Of a stretch of 64,000 nt of DNA, positions 39,153 through 48,549 are shown piece by piece. Source of the DNA: Pseudomonas silvicola (GTDB taxonomy: Bacteria; Pseudomonadota; Gammaproteobacteria; Pseudomonadales; Pseudomonadaceae); assembly GCF_026651855.1 (NCBI RefSeq), contig NZ_CP093280.1, forward strand, positions 5,372,001 through 5,436,000, read 5' to 3'. The translations under genes were made by a program, and so were the position numbers. Each line of letters begins with the position of its first letter. Positions within the stretch are counted from its first letter, which is position 1. Below the pieces are notes generated by a model. It saw only the letters and a list, made by a program, of their open reading frames with translations, did not search any database and was not told the DNA's origin.

Positions 39153-40043
39153 ATGCTGCACTTCTTTCAGTCCACCGACATGGCCGAACACGCCAGCCGC
39201 CTCAGCGGCTGGCAACAACGCTATGACCAACTCAGCGGCGGCCCCGTGGACGCCGCGCTCTGGGTGCTGGACATCGGCCCCATTCGCCTGTTCCGCGAGC
39301 GCCTGAACCAGGCCGCGGTGCAGCACATGCAACTGCCCCGCGAACACCTCAACCTGATCTTTCCCCTGGCCTGGCCCCAGCGCGACGCCCAGCAGCCGTG
39401 GCTGCTCGACGGCCTCAACCTGCTGCCCAGCCAGAGCGAATTTCGCACGGTCAGCGGCGCCGGCATGGACGTGCTGTGCCTGTCCATGCCGTATGCCGAG
39501 CTGCACGGCCTGCTCAGCGACGCCACCCTGGCCCGCTGCCGCGCCAGCCAGGCAGTGCGCGGTGTGAGCCTGGCGGCACCGCTGCACCAGCATGCCCGCC
39601 GCGAGCTGCTTGAGCTTCTGTGCCGCCCCGAGCCTGCCCATGCCCGGCAACGGGTGCTGGACCTGACCTGCCAGTTGCTCGCAGGCCTGGACGCCCTGCC
39701 CGCTTTACAGCCCAGCTACAGTACCCGCCACTATATCGTTCAGCGCTGCCATGAACTCGTGGTGCAAGACCCCCAAGGCATCGCCAGCCTGGTGGACCTG
39801 TGCAAGCGCCTGAAGATCTCCCGCCGCACGCTGCAATACAGCTTCCAGAGCGTCGCCGACGTCAATCCGGTGCAGTACCTGCGCTCGGTGCGCCTCAATG
39901 AAGCACGACGCGCGCTGAGCCACAGCCCCGAAGCCCGCATCAGCGACATCGCCGCGCACTGGGGTTTCGAGCACACCAGCTATTTCTGCGCCCAATACCA
40001 GAAACTGTTCGGGGAGAAGCCATCGCTTCATCGCGCCCATTGA
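39153..40043 (+). CDS. AraC-family transcriptional regulator
   Basis: A 296-residue protein with a C-terminal AraC-type double helix-turn-helix (LVDLCKRLKISRRTLQYSFQ, then ISDIAAHWGFEHTSYFCAQYQKLFGEKPSL). The N-terminal 185 residues are not recognisable beyond a general effector/dimerisation region, and the overall layout recalls EutR-like regulators. It starts 84 bases after paaZ on the same strand, with no good ribosome site. A role in phenylacetate or alcohol catabolism is possible from position, but nothing in the sequence proves it. Confidence 0.85.
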   Translation: MLHFFQSTDMAEHASRLSGWQQRYDQLSGGPVDAALWVLDIGPIRLFRERLNQAAVQHMQLPREHLNLIFPLAWPQRDAQQPWLLDGLNLLPSQSEFRTVSGAGMDVLCLSMPYAELHGLLSDATLARCRASQAVRGVSLAAPLHQHARRELLELLCRPEPAHARQRVLDLTCQLLAGLDALPALQPSYSTRHYIVQRCHELVVQDPQGIASLVDLCKRLKISRRTLQYSFQSVADVNPVQYLRSVRLNEARRALSHSPEARISDIAAHWGFEHTSYFCAQYQKLFGEKPSLHRAH

Positions 40044-40117
40044 GCCGCAAGGTGGCTCGCAGGTATAAAGGCGGTAAATGCCTGTGGCCACAATCATAAG
40101 AAAAACGGAGCAAGACC

Positions 40118-41023
40118 ATGCGTTTCCATGGTTTGGATTTGAACCTGCTGGTGGTGCTGGACGTGCTGCTTGCCGAACAGAACATCACCCGCGCCGGCGA
40201 GCGCCTGCACCTCAGCCAGCCGGCCACCAGCGCCGCCCTCGCCCGGCTGCGCAGCTATTTCGAGGATGACCTGCTGGTGCAGATCGGGCGCAAGATGGTG
40301 CGCACGCCCATGGGCGAAACCCTGGCCCAGCCGGTGCGCGACCTGTTGATCCAGACGCGCTCCACCCTGGAAAACCGCAGCCAGTTCCAACCACACCTGT
40401 CCAGCCGCACGTTCACCCTGATGGCCTCCGACTACGTCGGCATGGTGCTGATGCCTGAAGTCAGCCGGCGGCTGAACAGCATCGCCCCGCAATGCGCCAT
40501 CGAGCTGTTTTCACCCACCGACGATGCAGCCCTGGAAATCGAACGCGGGCACGTGGACTTTCTGCTGCTGCCTGACACCCACATCCTGGAACAGCACCCC
40601 TCCTCAGCGCTGTTCAGTGACGAGTTCGTCTGTGTGGTATGCCAGGACAGCGGGCCCCAGGCCCTGTCGTTCGATGATTACAAGGCCCTTGGGCATGTAC
40701 TGGTGCGCTTTGGTACCGAACACCGCGCCCCTACCGTGGACGACTGGTTCTTGCGCAGCTTCGGCTTCGAGCGCAAGGTCGAGGTCACCACCCACACCTT
40801 CAACAGCGTGCCGCCGTACCTGATCGGCACCTCGCGCATCGCTACCATGCACAAGCGCCTGGCCGAACGCTGGGCCCGGTACCTGCCGTTGCGCCTGCTA
40901 CCCACGCCCTGGGCGGCGCCGCAGATGACCATCAGCCTGCAATGGAACCGGTACCAGCAGCATGACCCGGGCCTGGCATGGTTGCGCAACCTGATGATCG
41001 AAACGGCGACGAACCTCGCCTGA
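40118..41023 (+). CDS. LysR-family regulator, NahR/NodD-like branch
   Basis: A 301-residue protein with an N-terminal LysR helix-turn-helix (LDLNLLVVLDVLLAEQNITRAGERLHLSQPATSAALARLR, residues 5-44) and a periplasmic-binding-protein-like effector domain. The opening RFHGLDLNLL is typical of the NahR/NodD subgroup, whose members often sense aromatic compounds. GGAG precedes the start codon. It precedes msrA on the same strand by 69 bases; its target is unknown. Confidence 0.9.
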   Translation: MRFHGLDLNLLVVLDVLLAEQNITRAGERLHLSQPATSAALARLRSYFEDDLLVQIGRKMVRTPMGETLAQPVRDLLIQTRSTLENRSQFQPHLSSRTFTLMASDYVGMVLMPEVSRRLNSIAPQCAIELFSPTDDAALEIERGHVDFLLLPDTHILEQHPSSALFSDEFVCVVCQDSGPQALSFDDYKALGHVLVRFGTEHRAPTVDDWFLRSFGFERKVEVTTHTFNSVPPYLIGTSRIATMHKRLAERWARYLPLRLLPTPWAAPQMTISLQWNRYQQHDPGLAWLRNLMIETATNLA

Positions 41024-41092
41024 GGCCCTTGCAAAGTCATAAAGCGCCCTCATTACAAGCGCATTCACACCGCAAAAGGGGAAGCACCGACC

Positions 41093-41599
41093 ATGACCAC
41101 ACACACTGAAACCGCGCTTCTCGCCGGCGGCTGCTTCTGGGGCATGCAAGACCTGCTGCGCCGCTACCCCGGAGTGATTTCGACCCGCGTCGGCTACACC
41201 GGTGGCGACGTGCCCAACGCCACCTACCGCAACCACGGTGACCACGCCGAAGCCATCGAAGTCACCTTCGACCCGGCGCGCATCAGCTACCGGCAGATCC
41301 TGGAATTCTTCTTCCAGATCCACGACCCCAGCACACCCGACCGCCAGGGCAACGACCGTGGTCGCAGCTACCGCTCGGCCATCTACTACCTCAGTGAAGC
41401 CCAGCGCGACATTGCCGAAGATACCGCCGCGGACGTCGACGCCTCCAAGCTGTGGCCCGGCCGCGTGGTGACCGAGATAAAACCGGCGGGGCCTTTCTGG
41501 GAAGCGGAGCCGGAGCACCAGGACTACCTGGAGCGCATTCCCAATGGGTACACCTGCCACTTCATCCGCCCGGGCTGGAAATTGCCCAAGCGCGGCTGA
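41093..41599 (+). CDS. msrA: Peptide-methionine (S)-S-oxide reductase
   Basis: A 168-residue MsrA with the active-site motif GCFWG (Cys14) and the conserved [24 protein letters not shown] segment. A second cysteine lies near the C-terminus (YTCHF). It is shorter than the 212-residue E. coli enzyme and has no long tail carrying two resolving cysteines. It reduces oxidised methionine in proteins using thioredoxin. GGGGAAG precedes the start codon. Confidence 0.96.
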   Translation: MTTHTETALLAGGCFWGMQDLLRRYPGVISTRVGYTGGDVPNATYRNHGDHAEAIEVTFDPARISYRQILEFFFQIHDPSTPDRQGNDRGRSYRSAIYYLSEAQRDIAEDTAADVDASKLWPGRVVTEIKPAGPFWEAEPEHQDYLERIPNGYTCHFIRPGWKLPKRG

Positions 41600-41627
41600 C
41601 ACCGAGCTGCCACACAGACAGCCGCCG

Positions 41628-41996
41628 CTACACACCAGCGGCGCTGTGGGTAAACGTTACCTGGTCTGGGTAGAAGGCCACGTACCCCTGGATCGCGGCC
41701 ACGGATGGGAAAGGCACTTCATAGCTCCACACCGCGTTCTCGCTCACCTGCTCACCCACTACCAAGCTGAAATAACTCGCCTTGCCCTTGTAGGGGCAGT
41801 GGCTGGAGTGGGTCGAGGGGCGGAAATGGGCCGCCACGATGTCGGCACGCGGCAGGTAATACACTGCTGGATAGTGGGCCTCGTTCAGCGCCAGCGCCCC
41901 ACGGGTACGGGCGACGGCTACACCGTGGAATTTCACCTCCAGCGTACCGGGCAACGGGGTGACGGTGATGGGGTGGTCGGCAGATGGCTGTTTCAT
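41628..41996 (-). CDS. DUF427 family protein
   Basis: A 122-residue single-domain protein with the DUF427 signature (YYLPRADI, STHSSHCPYKGKASYFSL, AVWSYEVP). ATG 41996 is preceded by GAGG at nine bases; the longer frame to 42077 would overlap the neighbouring HxlR gene. The family is found widely in bacteria and has no settled biochemical function. It follows the HxlR-type regulator on the same strand and could share its transcript. Confidence 0.9.
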   Translation of the reverse strand: MKQPSADHPITVTPLPGTLEVKFHGVAVARTRGALALNEAHYPAVYYLPRADIVAAHFRPSTHSSHCPYKGKASYFSLVVGEQVSENAVWSYEVPFPSVAAIQGYVAFYPDQVTFTHSAAGV

Positions 41997-42063
41997 TGCA
42001 GTCGCCTCGGTGGGGGAGTGTCCAGCTGTAAGCGTAGCCCTGTGGCGGCGGCTTCGGGTCGCG

Positions 42064-42480
42064 TCATTGGCCGTCATAGGCCGCGCGCGCCGCCGCGATC
42101 GCAGGTGCCTGCTCTTCCAGCCACCCCAGCAGCGCTTCGAGCCTCGCGACCAGCGCCTCCCCCAGCGGCGTCAGCCGGTATTCCACCTGCGGCGGGATGG
42201 TGGGGATCACCGTGCGGCTGACCATCCCGTCACGCTCGAACGCGCGCAGTTTCACGGTGAGGATGCGCTGGGACAACTCGCTGTCGGCCATGGCGTTGAC
42301 TTCACGCTGCAGTTCCGTGAAACGCAGCATGCCGTGGCGCAGTATCAGCAGCAGCAATGGGCTCCAACGGTCGCCGAGGCGCGCCAGGGTATCGCGGATG
42401 GGGCCCTGGGGGGCGTTGCCGTTGTGCCGTACCCGAGCGCGCAGCTGGTCCAGGGCCTGGCGTTGTGCATCGTCGTTCAC
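42064..42480 (-). CDS. HxlR-family transcriptional regulator
   Basis: A 138-residue winged-helix protein of the HxlR family (LGDRWSPLLLLILRHGMLRFTELQREV, SQRILTVKLRAFERDGMVSR, VEYRLTPLGEAL). The GTG at 42480 was chosen because AAGGAA lies six bases before it, whereas the ATG at 42516 has no ribosome site. It is divergent from the FAD oxidoreductase gene and may regulate it. HxlR proteins commonly sense aldehydes, quinones or redox stress; the signal here is unknown. A cysteine-based sensor is unlikely because the GTG-start form has no cysteine. Confidence 0.9.
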   Translation of the reverse strand: MNDDAQRQALDQLRARVRHNGNAPQGPIRDTLARLGDRWSPLLLLILRHGMLRFTELQREVNAMADSELSQRILTVKLRAFERDGMVSRTVIPTIPPQVEYRLTPLGEALVARLEALLGWLEEQAPAIAAARAAYDGQ

Positions 42481-42633
42481 GCTGTATTCCTTGTCATTGG
42501 CGCGGGGTACGCACATGAAGGTAACCGACCCACATAAAAGTGCGATCTTCCGCCCACCGTCGGGCTGCTCCTATCATCGCCCCGTCAGCCAAACGGGCTG
42601 AAAGACAAGAACAACAAGACGCGGAAGGTCCCC

Positions 42634-44214
42634 ATGAATCACTACGATGTCGTCGCCATCGGCGGCGGGCACAATGGCCTGGTGGCCGCGGCCTACCTGG
42701 CCAAGGCCGGCAAGAAAGTCCTGGTGCTGGAACGCAAGGACTACGTGGGCGGTGGCGTGTCGACACGCCAGCTTAACACGCCCGGTTTCTGGCATGACGA
42801 GCACTCCAGCGTGCACATCATGATCCAGGGCAACCCCATGATCACCCAGGACGAACTGGGCCTGTTCAAGCACTTCGGACTGAAATACAACTACTCCGAC
42901 ATTCCCCACGCCACGGTCTTCGCCGATGGCAGCGCACTGATCACTTACCGCGACCTGGACAAGGCCTGCGAGTCGATCGCCAGCGTGTCGGCACGCGACG
43001 CGGAAACCTACCGGCGCCTGGCGACCAAGGCCATGGGCCTGCTGCCGATGTTCATGTCGGGTTTCTATTCTCCGCCGCTGCCCATGGGCGCCATGGTCGC
43101 CATGCTCGACCAGAGCCTGGAAGGCCGCGAGCTGTTCGACGCCATGCAGCGCAGTACCCTGGACATCATCGACCACCTGTTCGAGCACGACAAGGTCAAG
43201 ATCCACCTGCTGCGGGTGATTGCCGAGAACCTGCAGATGCCGGATGAGCTGGGCACCGGCATGGGCGTGTACGCCTTCGTGGGCATCATGCACAGCCACG
43301 GCGTGTCGCAGCCAGTGGGTGGCAGCGGCAAGCTGGCAGAGTCGCTGGCCCGCTGCATCGAGCACCATGGCGGGGAGATCCGCTGCAACAGCGAGGTGCG
43401 CAAGGTGATCGTCAGCGATGGCCGCGCCGCCGGGGTGGAGTTGAGCGATGGCGAGCGTATCCTGGCCCGCGACGCGGTGATCGGCGCCCTGCACCCCCAT
43501 GTCATCAGCCGCTTTGTCGACGGCCTGGACGCCGGCGTGGTGCAACGGGCCGAACGCGCCAGCCTGGCCCCCTTCAGCCTCTTCGTCAGCCATTATGACC
43601 TGCACCGCAACGCCGAGTTTCACGCCGGGCCCGACGTAGGGCGCGCGACCATGCTGACCATGATGAGCAGCGACCGCCTGAGCGATATGCTCGACGACTT
43701 CGACGAACTGCGCCGTGGCCGCGTGTCACAGCGGCGCCTGGTGGCCGGCGGGGACGAGAGCATCAACGACCCGACGCGAGTACCGGCCGGCAAGGGCATG
43801 TTCCACGGCATGACCTTCGCCCCTTACAACCTGGCTGAGGGGGGCGCGGCGCGCTGGGACGAGTACAAGGAAGCATTCGGCGACCTCAGCCTGCAGGCCT
43901 ACCGGCGGTTCGTGAAGAACCTCACGCCCGACAACATCATCGCCCGCACCCTGTGCTCGCCACTGGACCTGGAACGCAGTTCGCCCAACTCCATGGTCAA
44001 GGGTGACGTGCATGGCGTGGCGCCTTACTTCTACCAGAACTTCGCCCACCGACCTACCCCTGACCTGGGCCGCCTGAGCGTGCCAGGGCTGGACAACCTG
44101 TACCTGGTGGGGCCGTTCATGCACCCCGGCGGTGGAGTGTTCGGGGCCGGACGTGGCACGGCCATCAAGATGTTCGATGACCTGGGCATGGATTTCGACA
44201 GTTTGAACAAGTGA
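42634..44214 (+). CDS. FAD-dependent oxidoreductase, phytoene-desaturase / PYROXD2-like
   Basis: A 526-residue flavoprotein with an N-terminal dinucleotide-binding motif (VVAIGGGHNGLVAAAYLAKAGKKVLVLERKDYVGG, written here as its key segment GGGHNGLVAA) and the C-terminal FAD motif PGGGVFGAGRGTAIKMFDD. It belongs to the amine-oxidase/phytoene-desaturase superfamily. No carotenoid genes are nearby, so pigment synthesis is unlikely. A 74-residue gene follows at 22 bases with a strong ribosome site and probably forms an operon with it. The HxlR-type regulator is divergent. Substrate unknown. Confidence 0.85.
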   Translation: MNHYDVVAIGGGHNGLVAAAYLAKAGKKVLVLERKDYVGGGVSTRQLNTPGFWHDEHSSVHIMIQGNPMITQDELGLFKHFGLKYNYSDIPHATVFADGSALITYRDLDKACESIASVSARDAETYRRLATKAMGLLPMFMSGFYSPPLPMGAMVAMLDQSLEGRELFDAMQRSTLDIIDHLFEHDKVKIHLLRVIAENLQMPDELGTGMGVYAFVGIMHSHGVSQPVGGSGKLAESLARCIEHHGGEIRCNSEVRKVIVSDGRAAGVELSDGERILARDAVIGALHPHVISRFVDGLDAGVVQRAERASLAPFSLFVSHYDLHRNAEFHAGPDVGRATMLTMMSSDRLSDMLDDFDELRRGRVSQRRLVAGGDESINDPTRVPAGKGMFHGMTFAPYNLAEGGAARWDEYKEAFGDLSLQAYRRFVKNLTPDNIIARTLCSPLDLERSSPNSMVKGDVHGVAPYFYQNFAHRPTPDLGRLSVPGLDNLYLVGPFMHPGGGVFGAGRGTAIKMFDDLGMDFDSLNK

Positions 44215-44236
44215 CACGCACAACGAGGAGCGACTG

Positions 44237-44461
44237 ATGAAGATTTTTGGTAGCGACAACAGTGAGCTGATGGCCGTGAGCACCATCGAGCGCAAGGGCA
44301 ACGAACTGGTGCTCAAGGGCAAGATCTTCGGCGCCATGCCGATGATTGCCAAGGTGCGCCCGGAGGAAGCGCGGGCAGCGCTGAAACTGCTGGACTTCAA
44401 GACGGTGATGTTTTTACTGAGCCTGCTGTTTCGCCCCACGGTGAAGCAACCCCGACGCTGA
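44237..44461 (+). CDS. Small conserved-looking hypothetical protein paired with the FAD oxidoreductase
   Basis: A 74-residue protein with GAGGAG seven bases before the ATG. It starts with a charged beta-rich stretch (VSTIERKGNELVLKGKIFG), then a helix and a short hydrophobic tail (VMFLLSLLF) ending in basic residues, so it could associate with the membrane. It is 22 bases after the oxidoreductase, and no known domain is evident. The tight spacing suggests that the two proteins act together. Confidence 0.75.
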   Translation: MKIFGSDNSELMAVSTIERKGNELVLKGKIFGAMPMIAKVRPEEARAALKLLDFKTVMFLLSLLFRPTVKQPRR

Positions 44462-44549
44462 CGTGCCGCTGTGCCCCTGGCGCGGCCGCACGGCCGCTGC
44501 CACGGGGAAGGCGATGGCGGCTATGCTAGGTGTTTTCCGGAGGCTGCCC

Positions 44550-45371
44550 ATGACCGACTTCGACACCCTGTGCACACTCCTCGCCGAACAGCCGTTCGTG
44601 GTGCTGACCGGTGCCGGCATCAGCACGCCTTCGGGCATTCCCGACTACCGCGACCGCGAAGGCGTGCGCCGCGGCCGGGCGCCGATGATGTACCAGGAAT
44701 TTCTCAGCGGCCCGGCCCTGCGCCAGCGCTACTGGGCCCGGGCGATGCTCGGCTGGCCGAAGGTGCGCCAGGCCCGCGCCAACGTCGCCCACCAGGCCTT
44801 GGCCGACCTGCAGGCACGCGGCCATGTCAGTGGCCTGATCACCCAGAATGTCGACGGTTTGCACGACCAGGCCGGTAGCACCGCCGTGGTGGAACTGCAC
44901 GGCAACCTGCACCGGGTGCTGTGCCTGGACTGCGGCCAGCGCATGGCCCGTGACGATATCCAGGCCGTGATGGAGGCCGAAAACCCTTACCTGGCGGGCG
45001 TGGATGCCCACCAGGCGCCTGATGGCGACACCCTGCTGGCCCCCCGCTTCGAAGCGCGTTTCAAGCTGCCGGTATGCCCCCATTGCCACGGTGAACGCTT
45101 GAAACCCGACGTAGTGTTCTTCGGCGAGAACGTCGCTGCCGCCACCGCCGAGCGCGCCATGGCCTTGGCCCTGGCGGCTCCTGCCCTGCTGGTGGTGGGT
45201 TCTTCACTGATGGCCTACTCGGCGTTCCGCCTGTGCCGCAGCGTGGCGGAGCGTGGCCAGCCGGTGGTGGCGATCAACCTGGGCCATACCCGCGGCGATG
45301 ACCTGCTGACCCTCAAACTGGAAAACGCCTGCGATGAGGTGCTGCCCGCGCTGGCGCAACGCTTGGGTTAA
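44550..45371 (+). CDS. Sirtuin-type NAD-dependent protein deacetylase
   Basis: A 273-residue SIR2-family enzyme with the NAD site GAGISTPSGIPDYR, the TQNVDGLH motif, the catalytic His in ELHGNLH, and a four-cysteine zinc site (CLDCG and CPHCH). ATG 44550 was chosen because GGAGG precedes it; the open frame extends back to 44463 without a ribosome site. It removes acyl groups from lysines in proteins. The insert between the two cysteine pairs is long, as in the class II/SIRT4-like branch. Confidence 0.94.
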   Translation: MTDFDTLCTLLAEQPFVVLTGAGISTPSGIPDYRDREGVRRGRAPMMYQEFLSGPALRQRYWARAMLGWPKVRQARANVAHQALADLQARGHVSGLITQNVDGLHDQAGSTAVVELHGNLHRVLCLDCGQRMARDDIQAVMEAENPYLAGVDAHQAPDGDTLLAPRFEARFKLPVCPHCHGERLKPDVVFFGENVAAATAERAMALALAAPALLVVGSSLMAYSAFRLCRSVAERGQPVVAINLGHTRGDDLLTLKLENACDEVLPALAQRLG

Positions 45372-45432
45372 TTCAACACGATGCGAAATTGCACCTATAG
45401 TGTCTTGTTCCTTTGACTGACAGGAGCACCCC

Positions 45433-46008
45433 ATGACTGCTATCGCCATTGTCTACTTCAGCGGCTACGGCCACACCGCCAAACAGGCCGAAGCCGTGCA
45501 CGCCGGCGCGGCCGCCGCACCCGGCACCCAGGCTACCCTGTATCAGATCGACGCCAACGGCGACCTCAGCGATGCCGCCTGGGAAGCCATCAGCGCCGCC
45601 GACGCCATCATCTACGGCAGCCCCACCTACATGGGCGGCCCGGCATGGCAATTCAAGAAATTCGCCGACACCTCCTCCAAACCCTGGTTTACCCAGGCCT
45701 GGAAAGACAAGGTCGCGGCGGGCTTCACCAATTCAGCGTCGGTCAATGGCGACAAATTCTCCACCATCGCCTACTTCTGGACCTTGTCCCAGCAGCATGC
45801 CCAAGTGTGGATCGGCACCGGCCTGATGCCCGCCAACACCAAAGCCCACGGCCCCGATGACATCAACTGGACCGCAGGCTTCGCCGGCGCCCTGGCCGTA
45901 TCGCCCTCGGACGCCTCGCCTGATGAAGCGCCGCGCAGTGGCGACCTTGAAACCGCCAAGCTGCTGGGCCGCCGTGTGGCCGACTACACGGCACGGCTCA
46001 AACCTTGA
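45433..46008 (+). CDS. Flavodoxin-family NAD(P)H:quinone oxidoreductase (WrbA-like)
   Basis: A 191-residue flavodoxin-fold protein with an FMN-phosphate loop at residues 9-14 (SGYGHTAKQAE) and the PTYMGGPAWQFKKF segment of the WrbA group. It probably reduces quinones by two electrons using FMN. AGGAG precedes the start codon. It converges on the metal-transport operon with only 19 bases between stop codons. Confidence 0.9.
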   Translation: MTAIAIVYFSGYGHTAKQAEAVHAGAAAAPGTQATLYQIDANGDLSDAAWEAISAADAIIYGSPTYMGGPAWQFKKFADTSSKPWFTQAWKDKVAAGFTNSASVNGDKFSTIAYFWTLSQQHAQVWIGTGLMPANTKAHGPDDINWTAGFAGALAVSPSDASPDEAPRSGDLETAKLLGRRVADYTARLKP

Positions 46009-46027
46009 ACCCAGCCCGCCACGGCCA

Positions 46028-46921
46028 TCAGTGGCTGGCTTTCATGGCAGCCACGAGCTGGTCGACGTTGTAGCGAAACATCTTCGCGTAGGTGGGGGCC
46101 GGCCCATCGGCCGGGCTCAGAGCTTCCACGTACAGCTCGCCGCCCGGCTGCGCGCCCGTGGCCGCGGCAATTTGCTTGACTAGCCGCGGGTCACCGGAGT
46201 TTTCAACAAAATAAGCCCTGACGTGCTCTTGCTTGATCTGACGGATCAGCGTGGAAACGTCAGCCGCCGACGCCTCGTTTTCAGTGGAAAAACCTAACGG
46301 TGACAGGAAGCTGACCCCGTAGGCATCGCCGAAATAACCAAAGGCATCATGGGAGGTCAGCACCTTGCGCTGAGCCTGCGGGATGGCCTGCACCTGAGTT
46401 CGGGCGTAGCTGTCCAAGGCCTGCAGTTGCTGGATGTAGCGCTCACCGTTGGCCTGGAAGTCGGCGGCGGCGGCCGGGTCAGCCTGTTTCAAGGCGCTGA
46501 TGATGTTGCGCACGTACACCACGCCATTGGCTGCGCTGTTCCAGGCGTGAGGGTCGGTGATCTGCTGGCCGTCTTCTTCCATGCCGCGGGTCTTGATGCC
46601 GGTGGACAGCACCACCGGGGTGCCGCGGTAGCCCGAGGCGCTGATGAGCCGGTCCATCCAGCCTTCCAGGTGCAGGCCGCTGACAAAGGTCACGTCAGCG
46701 TGACGCAGCGCCTGGGCATCGGCCGGTGTCGGTTCGTACACATGGGGGTCGCCGTTGGGGCCGATCAATGAGGTCACGTGCACATGCTCGCCGCCCACGG
46801 TCTGCACCATGTCGGCGATGACGGTGAACGACGCCACCGCTTCCAGGGGCCTGGCATGGGCCAGGCTGCTGAGCACTGACAGGGAGAACACTACGGCAGC
46901 CGCCAAGGGAATTCGCTTCAT
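46028..46921 (-). CDS. Metal ABC transporter, periplasmic zinc-type binding protein
   Basis: A 297-residue cluster A-I substrate-binding protein with a signal peptide (cut after AHA, residue 23). Likely metal ligands are His in GDPHVYEPTP, His in ITDPHAW, His in LTSHDAFGYF and an acidic residue in FVENSGDPR. It lacks the His-rich loop of ZnuA and is closer to AztC/SitA-type proteins. It lies nine bases after the permease and is last in the operon. The Zur-like box before the operon points to zinc; manganese is the main alternative. Confidence 0.9.
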   Translation of the reverse strand: MKRIPLAAAVVFSLSVLSSLAHARPLEAVASFTVIADMVQTVGGEHVHVTSLIGPNGDPHVYEPTPADAQALRHADVTFVSGLHLEGWMDRLISASGYRGTPVVLSTGIKTRGMEEDGQQITDPHAWNSAANGVVYVRNIISALKQADPAAAADFQANGERYIQQLQALDSYARTQVQAIPQAQRKVLTSHDAFGYFGDAYGVSFLSPLGFSTENEASAADVSTLIRQIKQEHVRAYFVENSGDPRLVKQIAAATGAQPGGELYVEALSPADGPAPTYAKMFRYNVDQLVAAMKASH

Positions 46922-46930
46922 GATGAACCT

Positions 46931-47800
46931 TCAGTTGGACAAGTGGGGTTGCGAAAAGAAACGCCGCAGCAGGCCGCTGCGACCGAACAGCACGGACACA
47001 CCGTAGAACGCACTGGCGGTGAGCACGATGGCTGGGCCGCAAGCCACGCCCAGGTGGTAGGAAACGATCAGGCCGATCAACCCGGCCAGTGTCGCCAGCA
47101 GGGTCGACACCAGCATCAGCGCAGTGAGCGAGGTGGCCCAGAAACGCGCGGCAGTGGCAGGCAGCATCATCATGCCCACCGCCATCAAGGTGCCCAAGGC
47201 CTGGAAACCGGACACCAGGTTGAGCACCACCAACAACAGGAACAGCACGTGGTACAGCGACCCACGCCCGCCCACGGCGCGCAGAAAACCGGGGTCGAAA
47301 CACTCCAGCACCAAGGGGCGGAAGATCACCGCGAGCAACAGCAACGTAAACGACGCGATACCGGCGACCAGGTAAATGGCCTGGTCGTCGATGGCCAGGA
47401 TGGTGCCGAACAGCACATGCAACAGGTCGATATTGGAACCGTGCAGCGAGACGATCATCACCCCTGCAGCCAGAGACGTCAGGTAAAAACTGGCGAAGCT
47501 GGCGTCTTCCTTGAGGCTGGTGAAACGGCTCACCAAGCCGGCGAGCAAGGCCACCGTCAGGCCAGCGATCAAGCCGCCCAGGCCCATGGCGGGCAGAGAC
47601 AGGCCGGCCACCAGAAAGCCCAAGGCCGCGCCCGGCAGCACCGCGTGGCTCATGGCATCGCCCACCAGGCTCATGCGCCGCAGCATCAGCAGCACGCCTA
47701 TCGGGCCCGAACCAAGCCCCAGTGCCAGGCAGGCCACCAGGGCCCGGCGCATGAAACCGAACTCGACGAAGGGCTGCACCAGGCTGGTGTACAGGGTCAT
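46931..47800 (-). CDS. Metal ABC transporter permease
   Basis: A 289-residue permease of the ABC-3 family with about eight hydrophobic segments and family motifs (MLRRMSLVGDAMSHAVLPGAALGF, here best seen as GDAMSHAVLPG; and GTLMAVGMMMLPAATAR-like GTLMAVGMMMLPA). ATG 47800 overlaps the ATPase stop codon as ATGA, so the two are translationally coupled. It forms the membrane channel of the zinc-type importer. Confidence 0.93.
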   Translation of the reverse strand: MTLYTSLVQPFVEFGFMRRALVACLALGLGSGPIGVLLMLRRMSLVGDAMSHAVLPGAALGFLVAGLSLPAMGLGGLIAGLTVALLAGLVSRFTSLKEDASFASFYLTSLAAGVMIVSLHGSNIDLLHVLFGTILAIDDQAIYLVAGIASFTLLLLAVIFRPLVLECFDPGFLRAVGGRGSLYHVLFLLLVVLNLVSGFQALGTLMAVGMMMLPATAARFWATSLTALMLVSTLLATLAGLIGLIVSYHLGVACGPAIVLTASAFYGVSVLFGRSGLLRRFFSQPHLSN

Positions 47801-48549
47801 GGGCGGCCCTCCCCGCTGGCGTCGCACACCGGGCTGTCGACGCTCCAGCACTCGGCCATGTTGCGCGCCTGGCGCAGGTTCGCGCGGCTCAGTACTTCGG
47901 CGGTCGCGCCCCAGGCGATGGACTCCCGGGCCAGCAGCAAGGTGTGCGGAAAATGCTCGCGCACCTGCTCCAGGTCATGCAGCACGGCGATCACCGTGCG
48001 GCCTTGACCGTGCCAGGTACGCACCAGCCGCAACAGGTCCTGGGTAGTGCGGGCATCGACGGCGGTGAACGGCTCGTCGAGCACGATCAATGGCGCATCC
48101 TGGACCAGCAGCCGAGCGAACAGCACCCGCTGCAACTGGCCAGAAGACAGCGAACCAACACTGCGCGCTTCGAACCCCTCCAGCCCCACCGTCATCAGTG
48201 CCTGGCGGGCTTGCAGCGCTTGCCCCGTACTGACCCCGCGCCACGCGCCGATGGACCGCCACGCGCCCATGGCCACCGTGTCGGCGACGCTGATGGGAAA
48301 ACCGCGGTCGATTTCGGCCGCCTGGGGCAGGTAGCCGATGGCGCGCGCGCTCATCCCGCCGAGGCGTACCTGCCCCTGGGCCGGTTTCATCACACCGACG
48401 ATGGCTTTGATCAGGGTCGATTTGCCAGCACCGTTGGGGCCGACGATGGCGGTCAGGCTCCCCGCTGCGAACCGGCCGCTGACATGGTGCACGGCGGCGC
48501 GACGCTCGTAGGCAACGGTGAGGTTATCCAGGTCGATGGCAGCGCTCAT
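47797..48549 (-). CDS. Metal ABC transporter ATP-binding protein
   Basis: A 250-residue ABC ATPase with Walker A (GPNGAGKST), Q-loop (YLPQAAE), signature motif (LSSGQLQRV), Walker B (LIVLDEPF) and H-loop (VLHD). ATG 48549 was chosen because upstream frame sequence lies over the Zur-like box and the 31-residue ORF. It is coupled to the permease downstream and to the small ORF upstream by ATGA overlaps, and powers the importer. Confidence 0.94.
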   Translation of the reverse strand: MSAAIDLDNLTVAYERRAAVHHVSGRFAAGSLTAIVGPNGAGKSTLIKAIVGVMKPAQGQVRLGGMSARAIGYLPQAAEIDRGFPISVADTVAMGAWRSIGAWRGVSTGQALQARQALMTVGLEGFEARSVGSLSSGQLQRVLFARLLVQDAPLIVLDEPFTAVDARTTQDLLRLVRTWHGQGRTVIAVLHDLEQVREHFPHTLLLARESIAWGATAEVLSRANLRQARNMAECWSVDSPVCDASGEGRP

